Below, in pieces: positions 10,517 to 23,497 of a stretch of 64,000 bases of DNA. Under the pieces are notes generated by a model. It ran no database searches. It saw only the letters and a program-made list of their open reading frames with translations, and was not told the DNA's origin. The translations under genes and the position numbers were made by a program. Source of the stretch: Bolinopsis microptera (Eukaryota; Ctenophora; Tentaculata; Lobata; Bolinopsidae); the NCBI RefSeq assembly GCF_026151205.1, contig NC_087078.1, positions 2,288,675 to 2,352,674 of the forward strand, read 5' to 3'. The number at the start of each line of letters is the position of its first letter. The first letter of the stretch is position 1.

Positions 10517-13500
10517 CTAGGCAACATTGTAATGCTTAGGCTTTTTGGGTTTCCCCGCACAGCATTCTTCTTCAATCCCACATTCATTGGAGCCCCTAAG
10601 AATCTTGAAATAGCCCTGGTCACCCCAAGTTGGGTTCCATGAGTTAGCCACCAGCCAGTAAGGAGTTCCTCCAATCCCACCATCAGAGCCCCAACCCAGG
10701 ACACGAATTGCGTGTCCTCCAAGGGCACCACCTGATTAGTTCCAGTTAGTAGTGACAACAATTAACCAATCAGCTTCAAGCATTGACCTATCAAAACCCA
10801 GAATCATAGTCAGGTATACAAATAAATATCGTTCACTTCCAACCAGTACCGAGTTTAAAGATTTATTAAACTCGAACATATAAAAATGAAATGGTATATG
10901 ATGTGCTATTTTTAGCATTAGCTCCTTTACTTTTAGTACCTCCAACTTCATTCAATTCATTTAAAAGAAAATGTTGGAAGTAAAAGGTTTAAGGTAAGAG
11001 AGTTGTAAAAATACCTCCTACTTAGAATGCTTTTTCGTGTCGAGACACCAGTAATTGGTTCACCGTTAAATGTGTTACCTGTAACATGTTGATAGACTCC
11101 ACTTTTATAAAGTAAAAAGTCGTTGTAGACCGTGAACGCTGCCTCCACTGGTCCATTCTTCATGATTTCAGTCTGGATGTTGGCAGCCGAGCTACCGATG
11201 TTGTAGGCAGTTTTTCCAAAATGCTTGTCCTGCTTGTATGAGTTTGCGTACCCTTAAAAATTATCTGTCACATCTCACGTTAACAAATTATAACTCAACA
11301 ATTTGCATTTATTCTAAGTATAAAAATATCTATATTAATTATTAATTATTAATTAATTAATTATTAATAATCATATTGGTCAGTTCGGTAATGGTCTGAG
11401 AAACAGGAACGGTGAGTTTCTACTGGACTTTATTGTTGATAATGGTCTGTTTGCGTGCAATACTGCGTTCCAACACAGAGCGAAGTATATTACCACCTGG
11501 AAGGCTAGATGTGTTCCCAAGGGCACCCAAGGGTTCAAAAGACACTGTGAACTATTTTAAACAAATTGATTATATTTTATGTCGTACTAACTTTAAAGTC
11601 TGTTTAACAGACTCCCGCTCTTTTTGCGGTGATTTTGTGAAATCTGACCATAAACCTGTGGTCGCACGTTTTAAACTTGGTTGTGAATACATTGTACATA
11701 AGCGGCCCAGGTCTGACAAAATAAGGTTTGATGTCAATCGCCTTAATGATTCTGATATTAAGTCTAAATTTTTTGATTCTTTTAAAAGTAATATTGATTG
11801 TAGAGTTTTAACTAATAATGCTATTTCTGAAAATTCTGATATTTTTGGTATATTGAGTAAATGTGCCGTCCAGGTGGTTGGTAAAGTGCCCCCGGGGAAG
11901 CCTCATCAGTACAGCGACGATCCAACTGTCGTTAAACTTTCAGCAGAGAGAAAGTCCCTTCAGCAAGAATGTAGCCTCACAGGGATAAGTGACAGGAGTG
12001 ACCTCAGAAAAAGAATCAACCATCTCAAACGTACCATCAAAAAGAGGTTGAAATCTATCAACGAGGCCACTGCTAACGCCCTAGTTAGCAGTGGCCCGCC
12101 ACCGACAGCTGCAGAAGCATGTTTGAAGCGAATAGAACTTTGGCCCAGTGTAGGATGAAGAAAGATGGAGTGACTGTCCACGATGCAGACGGCAACACCT
12201 TAGGATCTGACTCATTAAAAGCAGAAGCTATTAAAGAATATTTTAATAATGAGTTCAATGACAAAGATGAACCCAACCTCCCAGCATTTATAGACCCTCC
12301 TGGAAGCCTCCTCTGTCCCATAACACTTGAAGAAGTTGGCCGTGCTGTTATGAAGCTGAAATCCGGTAGAGCGTGTGGCCCTGACGGTATACCTAATGAG
12401 CTAATGAAAGCTGCTGGATATCCCCTCCACTATGAGTTGGCTAGGATCTACAATCTCTCCTTTGAGACCAACACATACATCCCAGCTATTGGAGAAGGTA
12501 TCCTGACACCCCTTCAGAAGCCAGGAAAACCCCGAGGTCCGGTAAAGTCTATCCGGCCCCTCACATTGCTAAATGGTACTCGAAAAGTCCTATCCCTCGT
12601 AGCCTTGAACAGAATCAATTACCACGTTGATATGTACACTGGACCTTGGCAGGCGGCATACAAGCAGGGTCGCAGTTGTGCTGACCTGGTTTGGTCTCAG
12701 AGAATGTTGACATCAGTGGTTACCAGGCGCGAGTTTGAGTATAGTAAAATCAACATTGACATGACCGCTGCGCTTAATACCATCCGCAGACAGACCATCA
12801 TCAACCTCCTCATTGATGCAGGATGCTCTAGAGACGACATTCGCCTGGTTCAGTACCTCCTCTCAAATACAAAGCTCAAGGTGACGGTCAACAGAGCTGA
12901 GTCTGGTGAATTTGTGATTAATATTGGCGCTTACCAGGGAGACAGTCTGGCTGGTAAAGTGTTTACATTGACCCTTGCCGGTGCCCTGAATCACATCAGA
13001 GCCGTGATCAGTGTCACGATTCCTAGACCAAACCCCCCAGTCTCTGATAGAGGCCTCCCGTTAGAGTCCGCCTATGCTGACGATGCTGAGCTTCTGAGTG
13101 AAGATGGTCAGAGTCTGGTGAAGATACTAGAGATTGCCAGTGACATACTAAAGGACTGGAGCCTCTTTGTTAACGAATCAAAGACGGTGTTTACAAGAGT
13201 GTATTTGGCAGAGACAGATGCTTTGGATGCCCATGGCAATAAAATCAGAGGAAATGAAGAGTGGCGAGAGTCAGTGCTATTAGGATCAAAGCTCTGTTCA
13301 GAAAGAGATATTGTCAACAGACGCAACAAAGCCAATGTTGCCTTCTACACCTACAAGAAAGTCTGGTTGAATAGTTCTGTTCAGATCAGTGAGAGTAGAA
13401 AGCTGAAGTTGTATGAAGCTCTTGTCACTTCAGTGTTGTTGTATAACTGTAGCAGCTGGGCTGCTCCTGAAACCGTAATGGCATCTGTCGACGTTCTTCA

Positions 13501-15649
13501 AAGGAAGCATCTGAGACAGATAATCAACACCTATTGGCCTACGGTTATCAGTAACGAGAACTTATATAAGAGATGTAATGTCAGTCCCCTTACTGAAAGG
13601 ATCAAGAAAGCACGATGGAAGATGCTTGGGCACGTTCTCAGAAGCGGTGATGACACTCCCGCTTTCTTATCTTTTAGATTTGCATGTTTAGGATGTCTTG
13701 ACTACAAAGGAAGGAGGGGCAGACCTCGTTCAAATTTATTTGATTTATTATTAAAAGACATTATGACGAAGAATATTATTGTGATTGTAAATAAAAGATT
13801 TAGTTTAAGTAATTTCAACGATTTAGTGTACAAAGCTCATGATAGACGCTTATGGAGAAGCTACGGGTGAGTCGAGACTACTCGGCCACTCGATTTTATG
13901 ATTTATTTCCTATTATCTTGTGTTTGCTGTATATAGTTGATTAATAATATTAATTATAAGTAAGTATATTACACTTTCTTCATTCCAACATTCAGTATAA
14001 TACATAAATAACATTATCTCTAAAAAATACAACATTTTCTCTGAAAATCAAAAGATACCCACCTTCCCTGCACTGTTGCTGGCACTCAGGTGTAGGTCCC
14101 TCTCCAGTGCACCCAGGATACGGTCCTGTCACGTGATGTTCGCAGTGCCGGAATGTGTAGGGTTGACATCCTGAGTCAGAACCATGCTGGCCACCTGTCA
14201 CTAGACCCGTCTCTAAAAAAGGGGTTTTATACTCAGTCTGGCAGGCGAATGTTTATTTGATTTGATAAGATCACTCATATTGGATCACTCGCTGGGATTT
14301 CGGTTTCCATAGTTTTGTAATTAAAGTTCGGATGAGCTTGTAATGTAATAGTTTTATACTGAAATAGTGGCCACTTACCAACCCAGTAATTAAAGTTCGG
14401 ATGAGCCTGTAATGTAATAGTTTCATACTGAAATAGTGAAATAGTGAAATAGTGAAATAGTGAAATACTGAAATAGTGGCCACTTACCAACCCAGTAATC
14501 CCAGGCTGAAGGAGGGAAGCCTCCATTGCACCCAAACCCACAGGACTCACAACAAGACAGAAGGTCATTTGCGGATATGTTTACCTAGTAACAGAAAATA
14601 CTGATTAATGTGTTATATTAAAGAAACATTTGCGGATATGTTTACCTAGTTACAGAAAATACTAATTAATGTGTTATATTAAAGAAACATTTGCGGATAT
14701 GTTTACCTAGTTACAGAAAATACTGATTAATGTGTTATATTAAAGAAACATTTGCGGATATGTTTACCTAGTTACAGAAAATACTGATTAATGTGTTATA
14801 TTAAAGAAACATTTGCGGATATGTTTACCTAGTTACAGAAAATACTATTTAATGTGTTATATTAAAGAAACATTAATTAAAATTTGTTGATTTATTTTAT
14901 AATTCTCATCCCATAAATATTAGATCTACATCCTAAATTGTACCCTGATAAACGACTTACCTTGATATTATTGTGGATGCAGACTCTGTCACTGATCGCT
15001 TCCGCTGCTCCAAAAGCCCAACAACTTCCACACTCACCTTAAAAGATTAGATGTTATAACTTATGCAATTAATAAAATGTTATCATTACCTGTATACCTT
15101 AATTGTCCAGGTACGCCTAAATAAATTGTAGTTTTGCTAAATTCCTAAACCTTGATCACGGATATCTCCAATAGAGGGGCAGTCAGGCCAGTTTGTCCTG
15201 GAGTCGAAAGTATCTGGGATAGTCTCGAGATCAATGTTGTGCCACATTGTCGCCCTCTTTGCTTTAAGCAGGGGGTTTTTTAGAGCTCCGAGTAGTTTTA
15301 CTGCATCCTGGATGCTTTGTCCCTGAGAATAATTGGAAAAATAAATTTGTGAACTAAATCTATGGCATTTATTGAAAACACTGGCTCAGTGATTTAAAAG
15401 GAGGAAGATTTTGAACGTTTTTTCAGTATTAATTATGCTGGTAATTCTTCGGAAATGTTGCTGATTCTATGAAAATAAAACGTTACTCCGATTTTAACAA
15501 CTTATAGCCCCAAAACTCACAGCAAAGTTTGTGCCGGCTGTCCAAGTCATGTTCGGTTGCTTGTTGATGTAGTCAACCATGTCCTGACCAAGAAGGTCAA
15601 ACGCCGAGACGCCCCAAACTAACACAACCACACTCAACAAACGTAACAT
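10517..15649 (-). CDS. CTSB: Cathepsin B (papain-family cysteine protease), complete, 7 exons
   Basis: Coding exons, 5' to 3' on the minus strand: 15649-15521, 15322-15151, 15037-14961, 14584-14488, 14212-14063, 11252-11079 and 10731-10517. Phases agree throughout and give 337 residues, close to the vertebrate enzyme. Exon 1 encodes a signal peptide ([16 protein letters not shown]) and the start of the propeptide ([14 protein letters not shown]). The mature domain shows [11 protein letters not shown] with catalytic Cys106, [11 protein letters not shown] with His273, and NSW with Asn296. The occluding loop HCEHHVTG (His184-His185), diagnostic of cathepsin B and its carboxydipeptidase activity, is present. 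The product should be a secretory-pathway, lysosomal or digestive protease. Intron 5 carries a 2.6-kb antisense LINE, and both edges of exon 4 are duplicated in flanking tandem repeats. The open frame is intact, so the gene is probably functional. Confidence 0.95.
11375..13965 (+). mobile_element. Non-LTR retrotransposon (LINE), 5'-truncated, in cathepsin B intron 5
   Basis: From 11375 one frame reads the C-terminal part of an APE-type endonuclease ([15 protein letters not shown], then NTAFQH and TTW). Reading then shifts into the frame 11412-12158, which has QIDYILCR and SDHKPV. A second shift near 12119 leads to the reverse transcriptase frame, 12119-13870. The RT has [15 protein letters not shown], box [11 protein letters not shown] (Asp kept, the usual FD replaced), box [11 protein letters not shown], the catalytic YADDAELL, and the C-terminal KMLGHVLR and GRRGRPR motifs. 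At least two frameshifts mean it is dead. It lies opposite to the host gene, between exons 5 and 6. The 3' end is placed loosely in AT-rich sequence near 13965. Confidence 0.88.
12119..13870 (+). pseudogene. Reverse transcriptase ORF of the LINE in CTSB
   Basis: A 583-codon open frame carries the RT palm motifs and the C-terminal domain of a LINE polyprotein. The ATG at 12119 is internal and simply marks where the frame opens. The true upstream endonuclease lies in another frame, so the natural polyprotein is broken. The long intact RT frame suggests fairly recent insertion. Confidence 0.8.
14326..14500. repeat. 109-bp duplication copying the exon 4 donor of CTSB, plus GAAATAGT microrepeats
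   Basis: The block TAATTAAAGTTCGGATGAGC ... GAAATAGTGGCCACTTACCA occurs twice. The splice-donor context (CCACTTACCAACCCAGTAAT on the plus strand) appears at about 14371-14390 and again at 14480-14499, where the real exon 4 ends. Between them runs a short GAAATAGT array. Confidence 0.8.
14566..14880. repeat. 61-bp tandem repeat (5 copies) copying the exon 4 acceptor of CTSB
   Basis: The segment TTTGCGGATATGTTTACCTA recurs every 61 bases at about 14568, 14629, 14690, 14751 and 14812. It spans the acceptor and the first ~17 coding bases of exon 4 (minus strand CTAG|GTAAACATATCC). Four extra copies of the acceptor therefore lie upstream of the functional one at 14585. Confidence 0.85.
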
Positions 15650-18480
15650 ACTGCAGTAACTTGAGAAATGAGGACGAAGATAAGGTTGCTAACCTACTCA
15701 ACTGAAGATAAGCAATAATCACGAGCCTCTCATTTGTCATGACAAAACTGTGTATGCGGTGAAAATACATTGGTGCAGGATGTTTTGATAAGATCACGTT
15801 ACAGTTGCTATACCGGAACTGCTTATATTGGTTTATTTTAGTGCAAGAATATGTTTTTATCAGCGGTGTGTCATTTGTAGTATTTGATAACAATTCGCCA
15901 CTGCTCTGGAAATTCTCTTATCAGAGCCTGTAACTTATGAACATGTGAAAATGAATTATGATAAGATTAGAATAGGTAATATTGGATGCTGTTCAACAAA
16001 CGTCATGTTCTGAGTTAAGGGAACTACTAATCAGGCTGTGAAGTATATTTTAGGCAAAATCATGAAATGTTAGCACAGGGAGTCAGAAGTCTCAGGACTC
16101 AACAATTTTTGAATTTTCAGGGAAATCGTATAGGCTGACAAAGCCACAGAAAGGAGAAATCACAAAAGTAAGCTTAATTTAATAATCCTCACTCTATCAC
16201 CACATTACACAATTCCAGTTCTGCTCTGCCACAAACTGCTCAACAACAAATTATCTCAAGCTCAAGTTGATAGGCGTGAGACTGATTTTATCTGTGAGAA
16301 GTTCAGAGGACTCAATCTACTCTCTCAGAAATTCAAGGGCTTGTTAAAAGATTGCCATTGAATTATATGCTTTCTAACTTTGAGCAGTTCTTCCTAAATT
16401 AGGTAACACTTTCTAACAATAAGACAAATTGGTTTAGAGATATATGGAAATTAAATGTGCTCGTCAAAATGTGAAACGATGACACCCGGCCTGCAGTTGA
16501 GGTTATAATACCCAATTACGCTTTGTTATAATCTACCGGGTTGTATGATCTTATGACGAAACAATGATAGACCGGAACTGATAAGAATCAAGACAACCTA
16601 CTACAATCAACAGATCAGTACTATCACGATTTATCTATTGGGGGAACGCCCACCTGCTACTATCGAGTATTGCAATTGCAAATACCGGACAAAAACACTG
16701 AAAATCGACCTAAAAATGACCCTCTGGTGTCACCACTTTCAGCTCACAAATGGAGTTGAAACCTTTTTGTTGAAACCTTGAAAGCCATTTTTAGCAGGGT
16801 TGTAAAAAAGGGATAGGAATAGGATATTGCATTCTTAGAATGTTTAATAGGGCTTTAGATTTTCTATAATTAACATCGGAAGTGAGGTAAAATAAACGGA
16901 GCTAGATCATAGATAGATAGATGATAACAAGAAACTATAACATAACTGATTTTAAATTTCCTTGAAATAAGCTTTCAGCTAGCGGATGCACAGGTTTGAG
17001 GAAGCCTAAGAGCTAGGTAAGCAGATAACTTAGTGTTTACCATATTATAAGGCACAACAGTCAACACCCATATTCGAGAAAACTTTAAAATCGTACAAGA
17101 AAAATGTATGAACACGTTGTAATAATACGAAATATTGAAACTGTCCCTTTGATCACGAATCAATACGAACAGAAAGGTAGATTGATAACAGCGTGAATAT
17201 GAGGTATATAAGATGAGCTATAGGAATGAATAGATATGTTTCGTTTTATAAGGCAGCAGACCCAGGCCGAGTCTATCGAGCACAAAATAAAAGGATGAAA
17301 CATTTTTCCTGTAAGCTTGTAGTAAAAATATACTATACCAACTTGTTGAGTATTACATGCGATGAGCTATTCTTATCTATATCACAAGATCTAATCATGT
17401 CCTAACATTCCCTACTCAAAGTCAATATCCCATTCACTGTAATTGATAAGCTAAGAAGGTACACGAATCGTGTGTGAACAATGTTGAATAGTTGGGGAGG
17501 GTTTACTAATTTTGGAAATTCTTAGATAATGTTACTCCTGTTTATACAGTCCCTGTGATATACCACAACTTCGACTAACAGACTACTTTACTTCACCATA
17601 AAATTGACAAATAACCGGGTTTAAATCTTTTACTGAAGCTATTACTGAAGCTATTAAAATGAACAGATTATGAAGTTACAAAAAGTCTTGCCACATCCGG
17701 AAAAGAAGTAAATAATGACACTCAAGATACCAAATAACCAGGAAGCTATTCGTTAACCATAGTAGTAATAAAACGCTATCGAGCAGCTCTACAACTAATA
17801 AAAAGAGGAAAAATAGAGAAATAAATAGGCGAAAGGAGAATTGGTAATGGCCACCTTAAAGCTCAAATTGTTTTTTATCTACTCACAGAGATATTTACTA
17901 AGCTTTATTATCACTTTATTTGAATCCCAGTTAACAGTGCACCGCCTCCCCCTACAGTAAACGTCCCATTAAGCCTCCTGTACTGCACCCATTATCAGTA
18001 AAACAAAGAGAAATAGTCGTGGTTGTAGTGTTAATTGGTGTTTTGTACAAGTATTGTGTTCTGAACTGGGGTACTGTAAGTTGTAATTCACTTCACGTAG
18101 TTGTATGAACTCTGTTGTCATATTCTAATTGAGTGAACTTTTCCAGCCTTAACTTTGTTTTGTCAACTTTTGTGATTTGCATGACATAAAGAGGTTTCGT
18201 ACATCTCACGTTAACCTAGCACACAGTTTTAAAAAATACCTCTACAATCACTACAACTCCAGCAGTGATCATGACTCATTACCAATGGACACCATCACTA
18301 CCACAATTAAGAGTGTATTACCGAGCGGTGTGGTGGAGGTGTTGGTGAAAGTAAAGAGATATTATACGCCTGCACTAAATATTCCCCCTCGAATTAGTGA
18401 CACCTGTCCCACCAGAATTAAGTAAAGTTTGTCCCCAGCTTTACTCGGGAATTTCTTTATGCGCATCTACAATAAAGTGG
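15650..18480. other. Intergenic stretch, no gene recognised
   Basis: This is upstream of cathepsin B on the minus strand, so its promoter should lie just above 15650. I could not pick a convincing TATA or initiator. The 82-codon frame at 18177-18425 has no family features. Confidence 0.4.
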
Positions 18481-18600
<120 letters not shown>

Positions 18601-19264
18601 GGAGGGATCCCGTACGTTTTACAAATCGTTTTCGTTTCTTGTCAATTTCGTGCTTTCTTAGTGTTCGATTTGTGAAATGTTCCCAGTATTGGTATCGCAG
18701 TGCAGTGTTATGGATGATGCTGATCACACGATGGTCATCGTGGGATTTAATTGGTCGATGCTGAAAATTGATTGGCTGATAGCTATCACGTGAAAACTCA
18801 AACCTGCGGACGTCAACTGTTCTTGAAACAACGACAGAGCATAATCATTATAACAAATCATAAACATAAATATCTCATTTCTGCTTAAATATAGTTTCGA
18901 TAACTTAACAAATTGTAATCCTACTTAGATCTTTAGATTAAATGTATCTACCTGCTATTATAGCAATTTAGAACTATCACTTCTAGAACCTGAACAACAT
19001 ACCACGTGACCAGACTTGAGAACTAATCCCTTGTTGTGTGCTGAACGTTACAATAAATAGTTAGATCGCCAGGTAATGGCTCCCTCTTTAAACGGGTCTA
19101 TCAGTATGAAGGGTATAAAGTGACACGACGGGTGACACGCAGCGTGATGTAGAGGGAGCTCTGCGAAATCCACCACGCGCAGCGCGTCGCTCTCTTAATG
19201 GGATCAGAGACGGGGAGATTGCTCAGTGCAGGGAGTTGACTGCAGAGTAACGTTGTACCAGGTA

Positions 19265-20190
19265 CCTGACTCTCTGATATTTGTAGAGTTGAACCTCACA
19301 TGTAGCAGAGTAACGTTGTACCTGAATCTCTGATATTTGTAGAGTTAAACCTCACTTGTAGCAGAATAGTTGTACCTGAATCTCTGATATTTGTAGAGTT
19401 AAGCCTCACTTGTAGCAGAATAGTTGTACCTGAATCTCTGATATTTGTAGAGTTAAACCTCACTTGTAGCAGAATAGTTGTACCTGAATCTCTGATATTT
19501 GTAGAGTTAAGCCTCACTTGTAGCAGAATAGTTGTACCTGAATCTCTGATATTTGTAGAGTTAAGCCTCACTTGTAGCAGAATAGTTGTACCTGAATCTC
19601 TGATATTTGTAGAGTTAAACCTCACTTGTAGCAGAATAGTTGTACCTGAATCTCTGATATTTGTAGAGTTAAGCCTCACTTACTATAGAGTAACGTTGTA
19701 CCTGACTCTCTGATATTTGTAGAGTTAAGCCTCACTTGTAGCAGAATAGTTGTACCTGAATCTCTGATATTTGTAGAGTTAAGCCTCACTTGTAGCAGAA
19801 TAGTTGTACCTGAATCTCTGATATTTGTAGAGTTAAACCTCACTTGTAGCAGAATAGTTGTACCTGAATCTCTGATATTTGTAGAGTTAAGCCTCACTTA
19901 CTATAGAGTAACGTTGTACCTGACTCTCTGATATTTGTAGAGTTAAGCCTCACTTGTAGCAGAATAGTTGTACCTGAATCTCTGATATTTGTAGAGTTAA
20001 ACCTCACTTGTAGCAGAATAGTTGTACCTGAATCTCTGATATTTGTAGAGTTGAACCTCACTGATAGCAGAATAACGTTGTACCTGAATCTCTGATATTT
20101 GTTGAGTTAAACCTCACTTGTAGCAGAATAGTTGTACCTGAATCTCTGATATTTGTAGAGTTTAGTCTCACTGATAGCAGAGTAACGTTG
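19265..20190. repeat. 54-bp minisatellite with higher-order variants, ~17 copies
   Basis: The unit runs TGTAGCAGAATAGTTGTACC, then TGAATCTCTGATATTTGTAG, then AGTTAAGCCTCACT, 54 bases. Because 54 is a multiple of three, the minus strand stays open for up to 127 codons as a repeated peptide (NSTNIRDSGTTILLQVR). Variant units starting CTTACTATAGAGTAACG recur at about 19680 and 19897, which points to a four-unit higher-order period. I treat the open frames as a consequence of the repeat. Confidence 0.9.
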
Positions 20191-20652
20191 TAATCAACTC
20201 TCAGATCTTTGCACCGAGAAGTACCGTGCTTCGTAAATAATGATAAAGTTGAGGCTAATTTATTGGGCGTTTCTTATTTCCCCCGGTAGTATTTATTTAT
20301 GATTTATATATTCAAATTAAAACCCCCGTTTACAGGGTTCCAAATCAGGCTAATTTAGTAAATTTGCATTACCAAGAATTTCGGTCAATTGGAAATCGAC
20401 TTCGCACCCTGTCATAGATCGATGTCTTTCGTGTATAATCTTCCCTTTTCTAACTTAGCAAGGTAGAGTGCTATTTCTATAATAGTAAAAATGTACGGGT
20501 TGTTTTTTCTTTGGTATTTGTGGTGAACGTGCATTTTTATTATTCCTCTCAATTTGATTGGCCCTTACCTGAGCATCAAGCTTCATTGTTTGGGGGAGAT
20601 AAAGAGTCACGGTATATTGGGGGTTTGCGGTAAATCGGTATTTTACTATAAC

Positions 20653-20815
20653 TAACTTTGTTATTTGTTGTTACAAACTTTGTTGTTACTAACTTTGTTG
20701 TTATTAACTTTGTTGTTACCAACTTTGTTGTTACTAACTTTGTTGTTATTAACTTTGGTGTTACCAACTCTGTTGTTACTAACTTTGATGTCACTAACTT
20801 TGTTGCCAATAACGG
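20653..20815. repeat. 15-bp minisatellite (TTTGTTGTTACTAAC)
   Basis: About eleven imperfect copies of the 15-bp unit, with T/C and G/T variants. The 15-bp period keeps several frames open on both strands. Those frames are not considered genes. Confidence 0.9.
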
Positions 20816-20829
20816 TTACAGTAACGATC

Positions 20830-23290
20830 GAAGGTTCTGCGGATAGAAAGATCCCGGGACAACCCAGGAAGTTGACAAACTAATTTGTATAATTTAATTT
20901 TCGTTTTCGTAGTCGCAAATTGAAGATACAAAATTCGGTTAAGCTAACGAGGTTCAGAAAGTTGCGATCAGATTGATAAAACAGTAAACAAATGTTTTAT
21001 CTGCCCCTTCTCGCACCTCCCTCATTTACCTAATTTTATATATGAATAAACATGAAGGTTATTAATTTCCTTCATTTCCTTTCTTCCCCTCATTCACATC
21101 CTTTATGCACTTACTCACTTTTTTCATTGGCTATCCTTGAACTGGATACTCTCTCCAAATAATAATAAAACTCAACGAAACAATTCCCGTTGAGCCAGCT
21201 GTAGGACTACCAGCTGAAATGAAATGAAACATGGTGCAATAAAACCACGATTTACTGCGGAGTTGGGAAAGGAAATAGCTGCGGTAAATCGGGGCTCGTG
21301 GTAAATTGGGGTTTTCATTGTTCTAAAAATAAGAACTATTGTGTCGTCTCATAAAAACGATCCAGTGATTACGTGCGTTGGTATGCGAAGCAAGGACTGT
21401 TGAGCACTGAATCGGGAACTACTGAGCTTTGATATTCAGACCTGCACAATAAGACGGCAACTACTATGTTTCACATGTACAATCGTGCTCAAGCAGGGGT
21501 CTGGTTTGATATTCCAATTGCATAATGCATATTATAACTTCTGCTAATTACTAATATACTCTTACGCCATCTAATCTTAATATCGGGGTCTCTTATCCGA
21601 CTGGTGATACCCGAGTCAGATATCAAATCGTGAAATTTTCGGAACTAGAAAAAATAATTTTGAGAATAGGTTCTAAAAATAATTTTACTTTTCGTTTGAT
21701 ATTCATCAGTTTTTGCAAAAAAATTGAAAAATATCTCGAATTGTGATATCGAGGTCTCTTATCCGAGTTCTGATTCCCGAGTCAGACCTCGATACTCCCG
21801 ATTCCACAGTCAGATCCTGAGGTCTCCTATCTGACTTGAGAGAATAGGTTTATAAAAACAATTTTACTTTAAATTTTGTTTGATACCGATCAGTTTTTGC
21901 AAAAAGATCGAATCGTGATATCGGGGTTTCGTATTTGACTCGTGATAGCCGAGGAGGATACAATTTTTTTTCTAAATTTTGAATTGTTTCAACTTTTTAA
22001 AGATCAAAATAAATATCATCAAAAGTTAAAACATTTTCAAAATTGGAGATATTATAAATATTTTGTTGAAACTGGTTGAAATTTTAGACAAGGTATGAAC
22101 ACAATCTGTCGGACTGAAAACACTGTCTTATTGTGTAACTCCACGTGGCTTTTATTATTAAAATGTAAAAGCCCAAAACTAAAGTTGAATTTCAATTTTC
22201 CGGCAATTTCCAACAGCCTTAAAATTCGTATTCTTAACACCCGGTTCCGGCCCAGCAAAGACCGGTAAACCGGATTATAGATTGATATCGAGCCATTTCT
22301 AGTCCGGTGGCCAAAACCCAAGACCGGTCGGTTCATATTTACAGTGTTTGTTCTCAAAACGCTTTGAACTCCGAACATACTTTAGTAAACGTATTTTTAA
22401 ACGTAGAAACGATCAAGTGATTCGGTGCGATTGAGTTGATTTGTATTTTTATTTTGATCGGCTGACCTTACCGATCATTTTTTTAAACCGCTAATTCTGA
22501 ATTGATGCACTATAGCAAAACGTTAACTTTTTAAATTCAAGGATTGACTTGTTACTTCCGTAATAGAATGACTACCCCAGTGGCCAGTATACAAGGGCGT
22601 GAAAGGATCAGATTTTCCAGCCCGATCGAAAACACTGAACCAGACCGGATTTATATTTTGTTGGTACTTTTTAGCATTTATTATTTTAAAGAGTGCACCA
22701 GATTTGCTTTAATTATGCGACAAATCTGTTACGCATTCTCATTACTACACGAAGTAGATTTATAAAATTAAGATAAGCGATTCCGTTCGACTGTCTGATA
22801 AATAAATAAGAAAGGAAATGGTAATTGCAACTGTATGATGAATTATGATTGATAAGTGCTTCTGCAGTCAAGTGTGTCTGTAGTTATCGGTCAAGTGCCA
22901 CTCGTAGTGGTCAACTCGAACTCTATATCGTATGCTGTACTAGTTCATATTTATGTTTATGATAACATCGATATTTGCATGTCGCGACTTATCACTAATC
23001 AGCACTGTCACACTCACAAGTCAATGATAATATGATAATATCACTGGCTTGTTTATCATCAATTCTTTCCTGTCAGCTGTAATCCTAAATTTCTCGTTCT
23101 CTGATTGGACGAAGGTACCAATCGACAGCGTTGATTGGCTGAGTCAAATAATCACTCTGTAAAGACGCTCTATTATTGGTGAGATAAGTGCTCGTCTAGA
23201 CTGCGACATGTCACTAAATCAACCACTGTAAGGTTGTTTTGTAGTATAAACTCCAGTGCTACGTACAAATGATATGACAGACTCTTTACT
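20830..23290. other. Gene-poor stretch with a ~240-bp degenerate tandem repeat
   Basis: No gene recognised. Between about 21590 and 21960 a module recurs two to three times: GGGGTCTCTTATCCGACT, then CCCGAGTCAGA, then GAATAGGTT, then ATCAGTTTTTGCAAAAA. The 108-codon minus frame at 22052-22378 and the 73-codon plus frame at 22544-22765 show no family motif. Confidence 0.45.
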
Positions 23291-23302
23291 GCACGTAAGA
23301 GA

Positions 23303-23497
23303 TATAAAATGGGTTGCAGCTCAGTCTGATTACCAGTCCGCAGGAGGAACAGTCAACACACGAACTTGGTAAACATGCCCGTGCAGGTACAGTGTCAGGA
23401 TGGTTCAGACAGTATCAACTGGTGTCAACTGGTGAAGATTCCTGTTAGTCAGAGTATAGCTGGACAGGACGGACTGAATCATCATGGACTATCATGA
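23303..23497 (+). promoter_or_regulatory. Possible TATA promoter and short first exon or small ORF
   Basis: TATAAAA at 23303-23309 is followed by a TCAGTCT initiator-like sequence at 23321. An ATG at 23375 opens a 40-codon frame (MPVQVQCQDGSDSINW...) ending at 23497. A consensus donor (CAG|GTACAG) interrupts it after four codons, so this could be a first exon. I find no matching downstream exon. The call is weak. Confidence 0.2.

Noticed and set aside
19296-19897. 127- and 73-codon repeated-peptide frames
   Set aside because: They follow from a 54-bp period divisible by three. No start context, flanking exon or domain supports a protein.
22052-22378. 108-codon minus-strand frame
   Set aside because: No recognisable domain, and it lies among degenerate repeats. 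Most likely chance.
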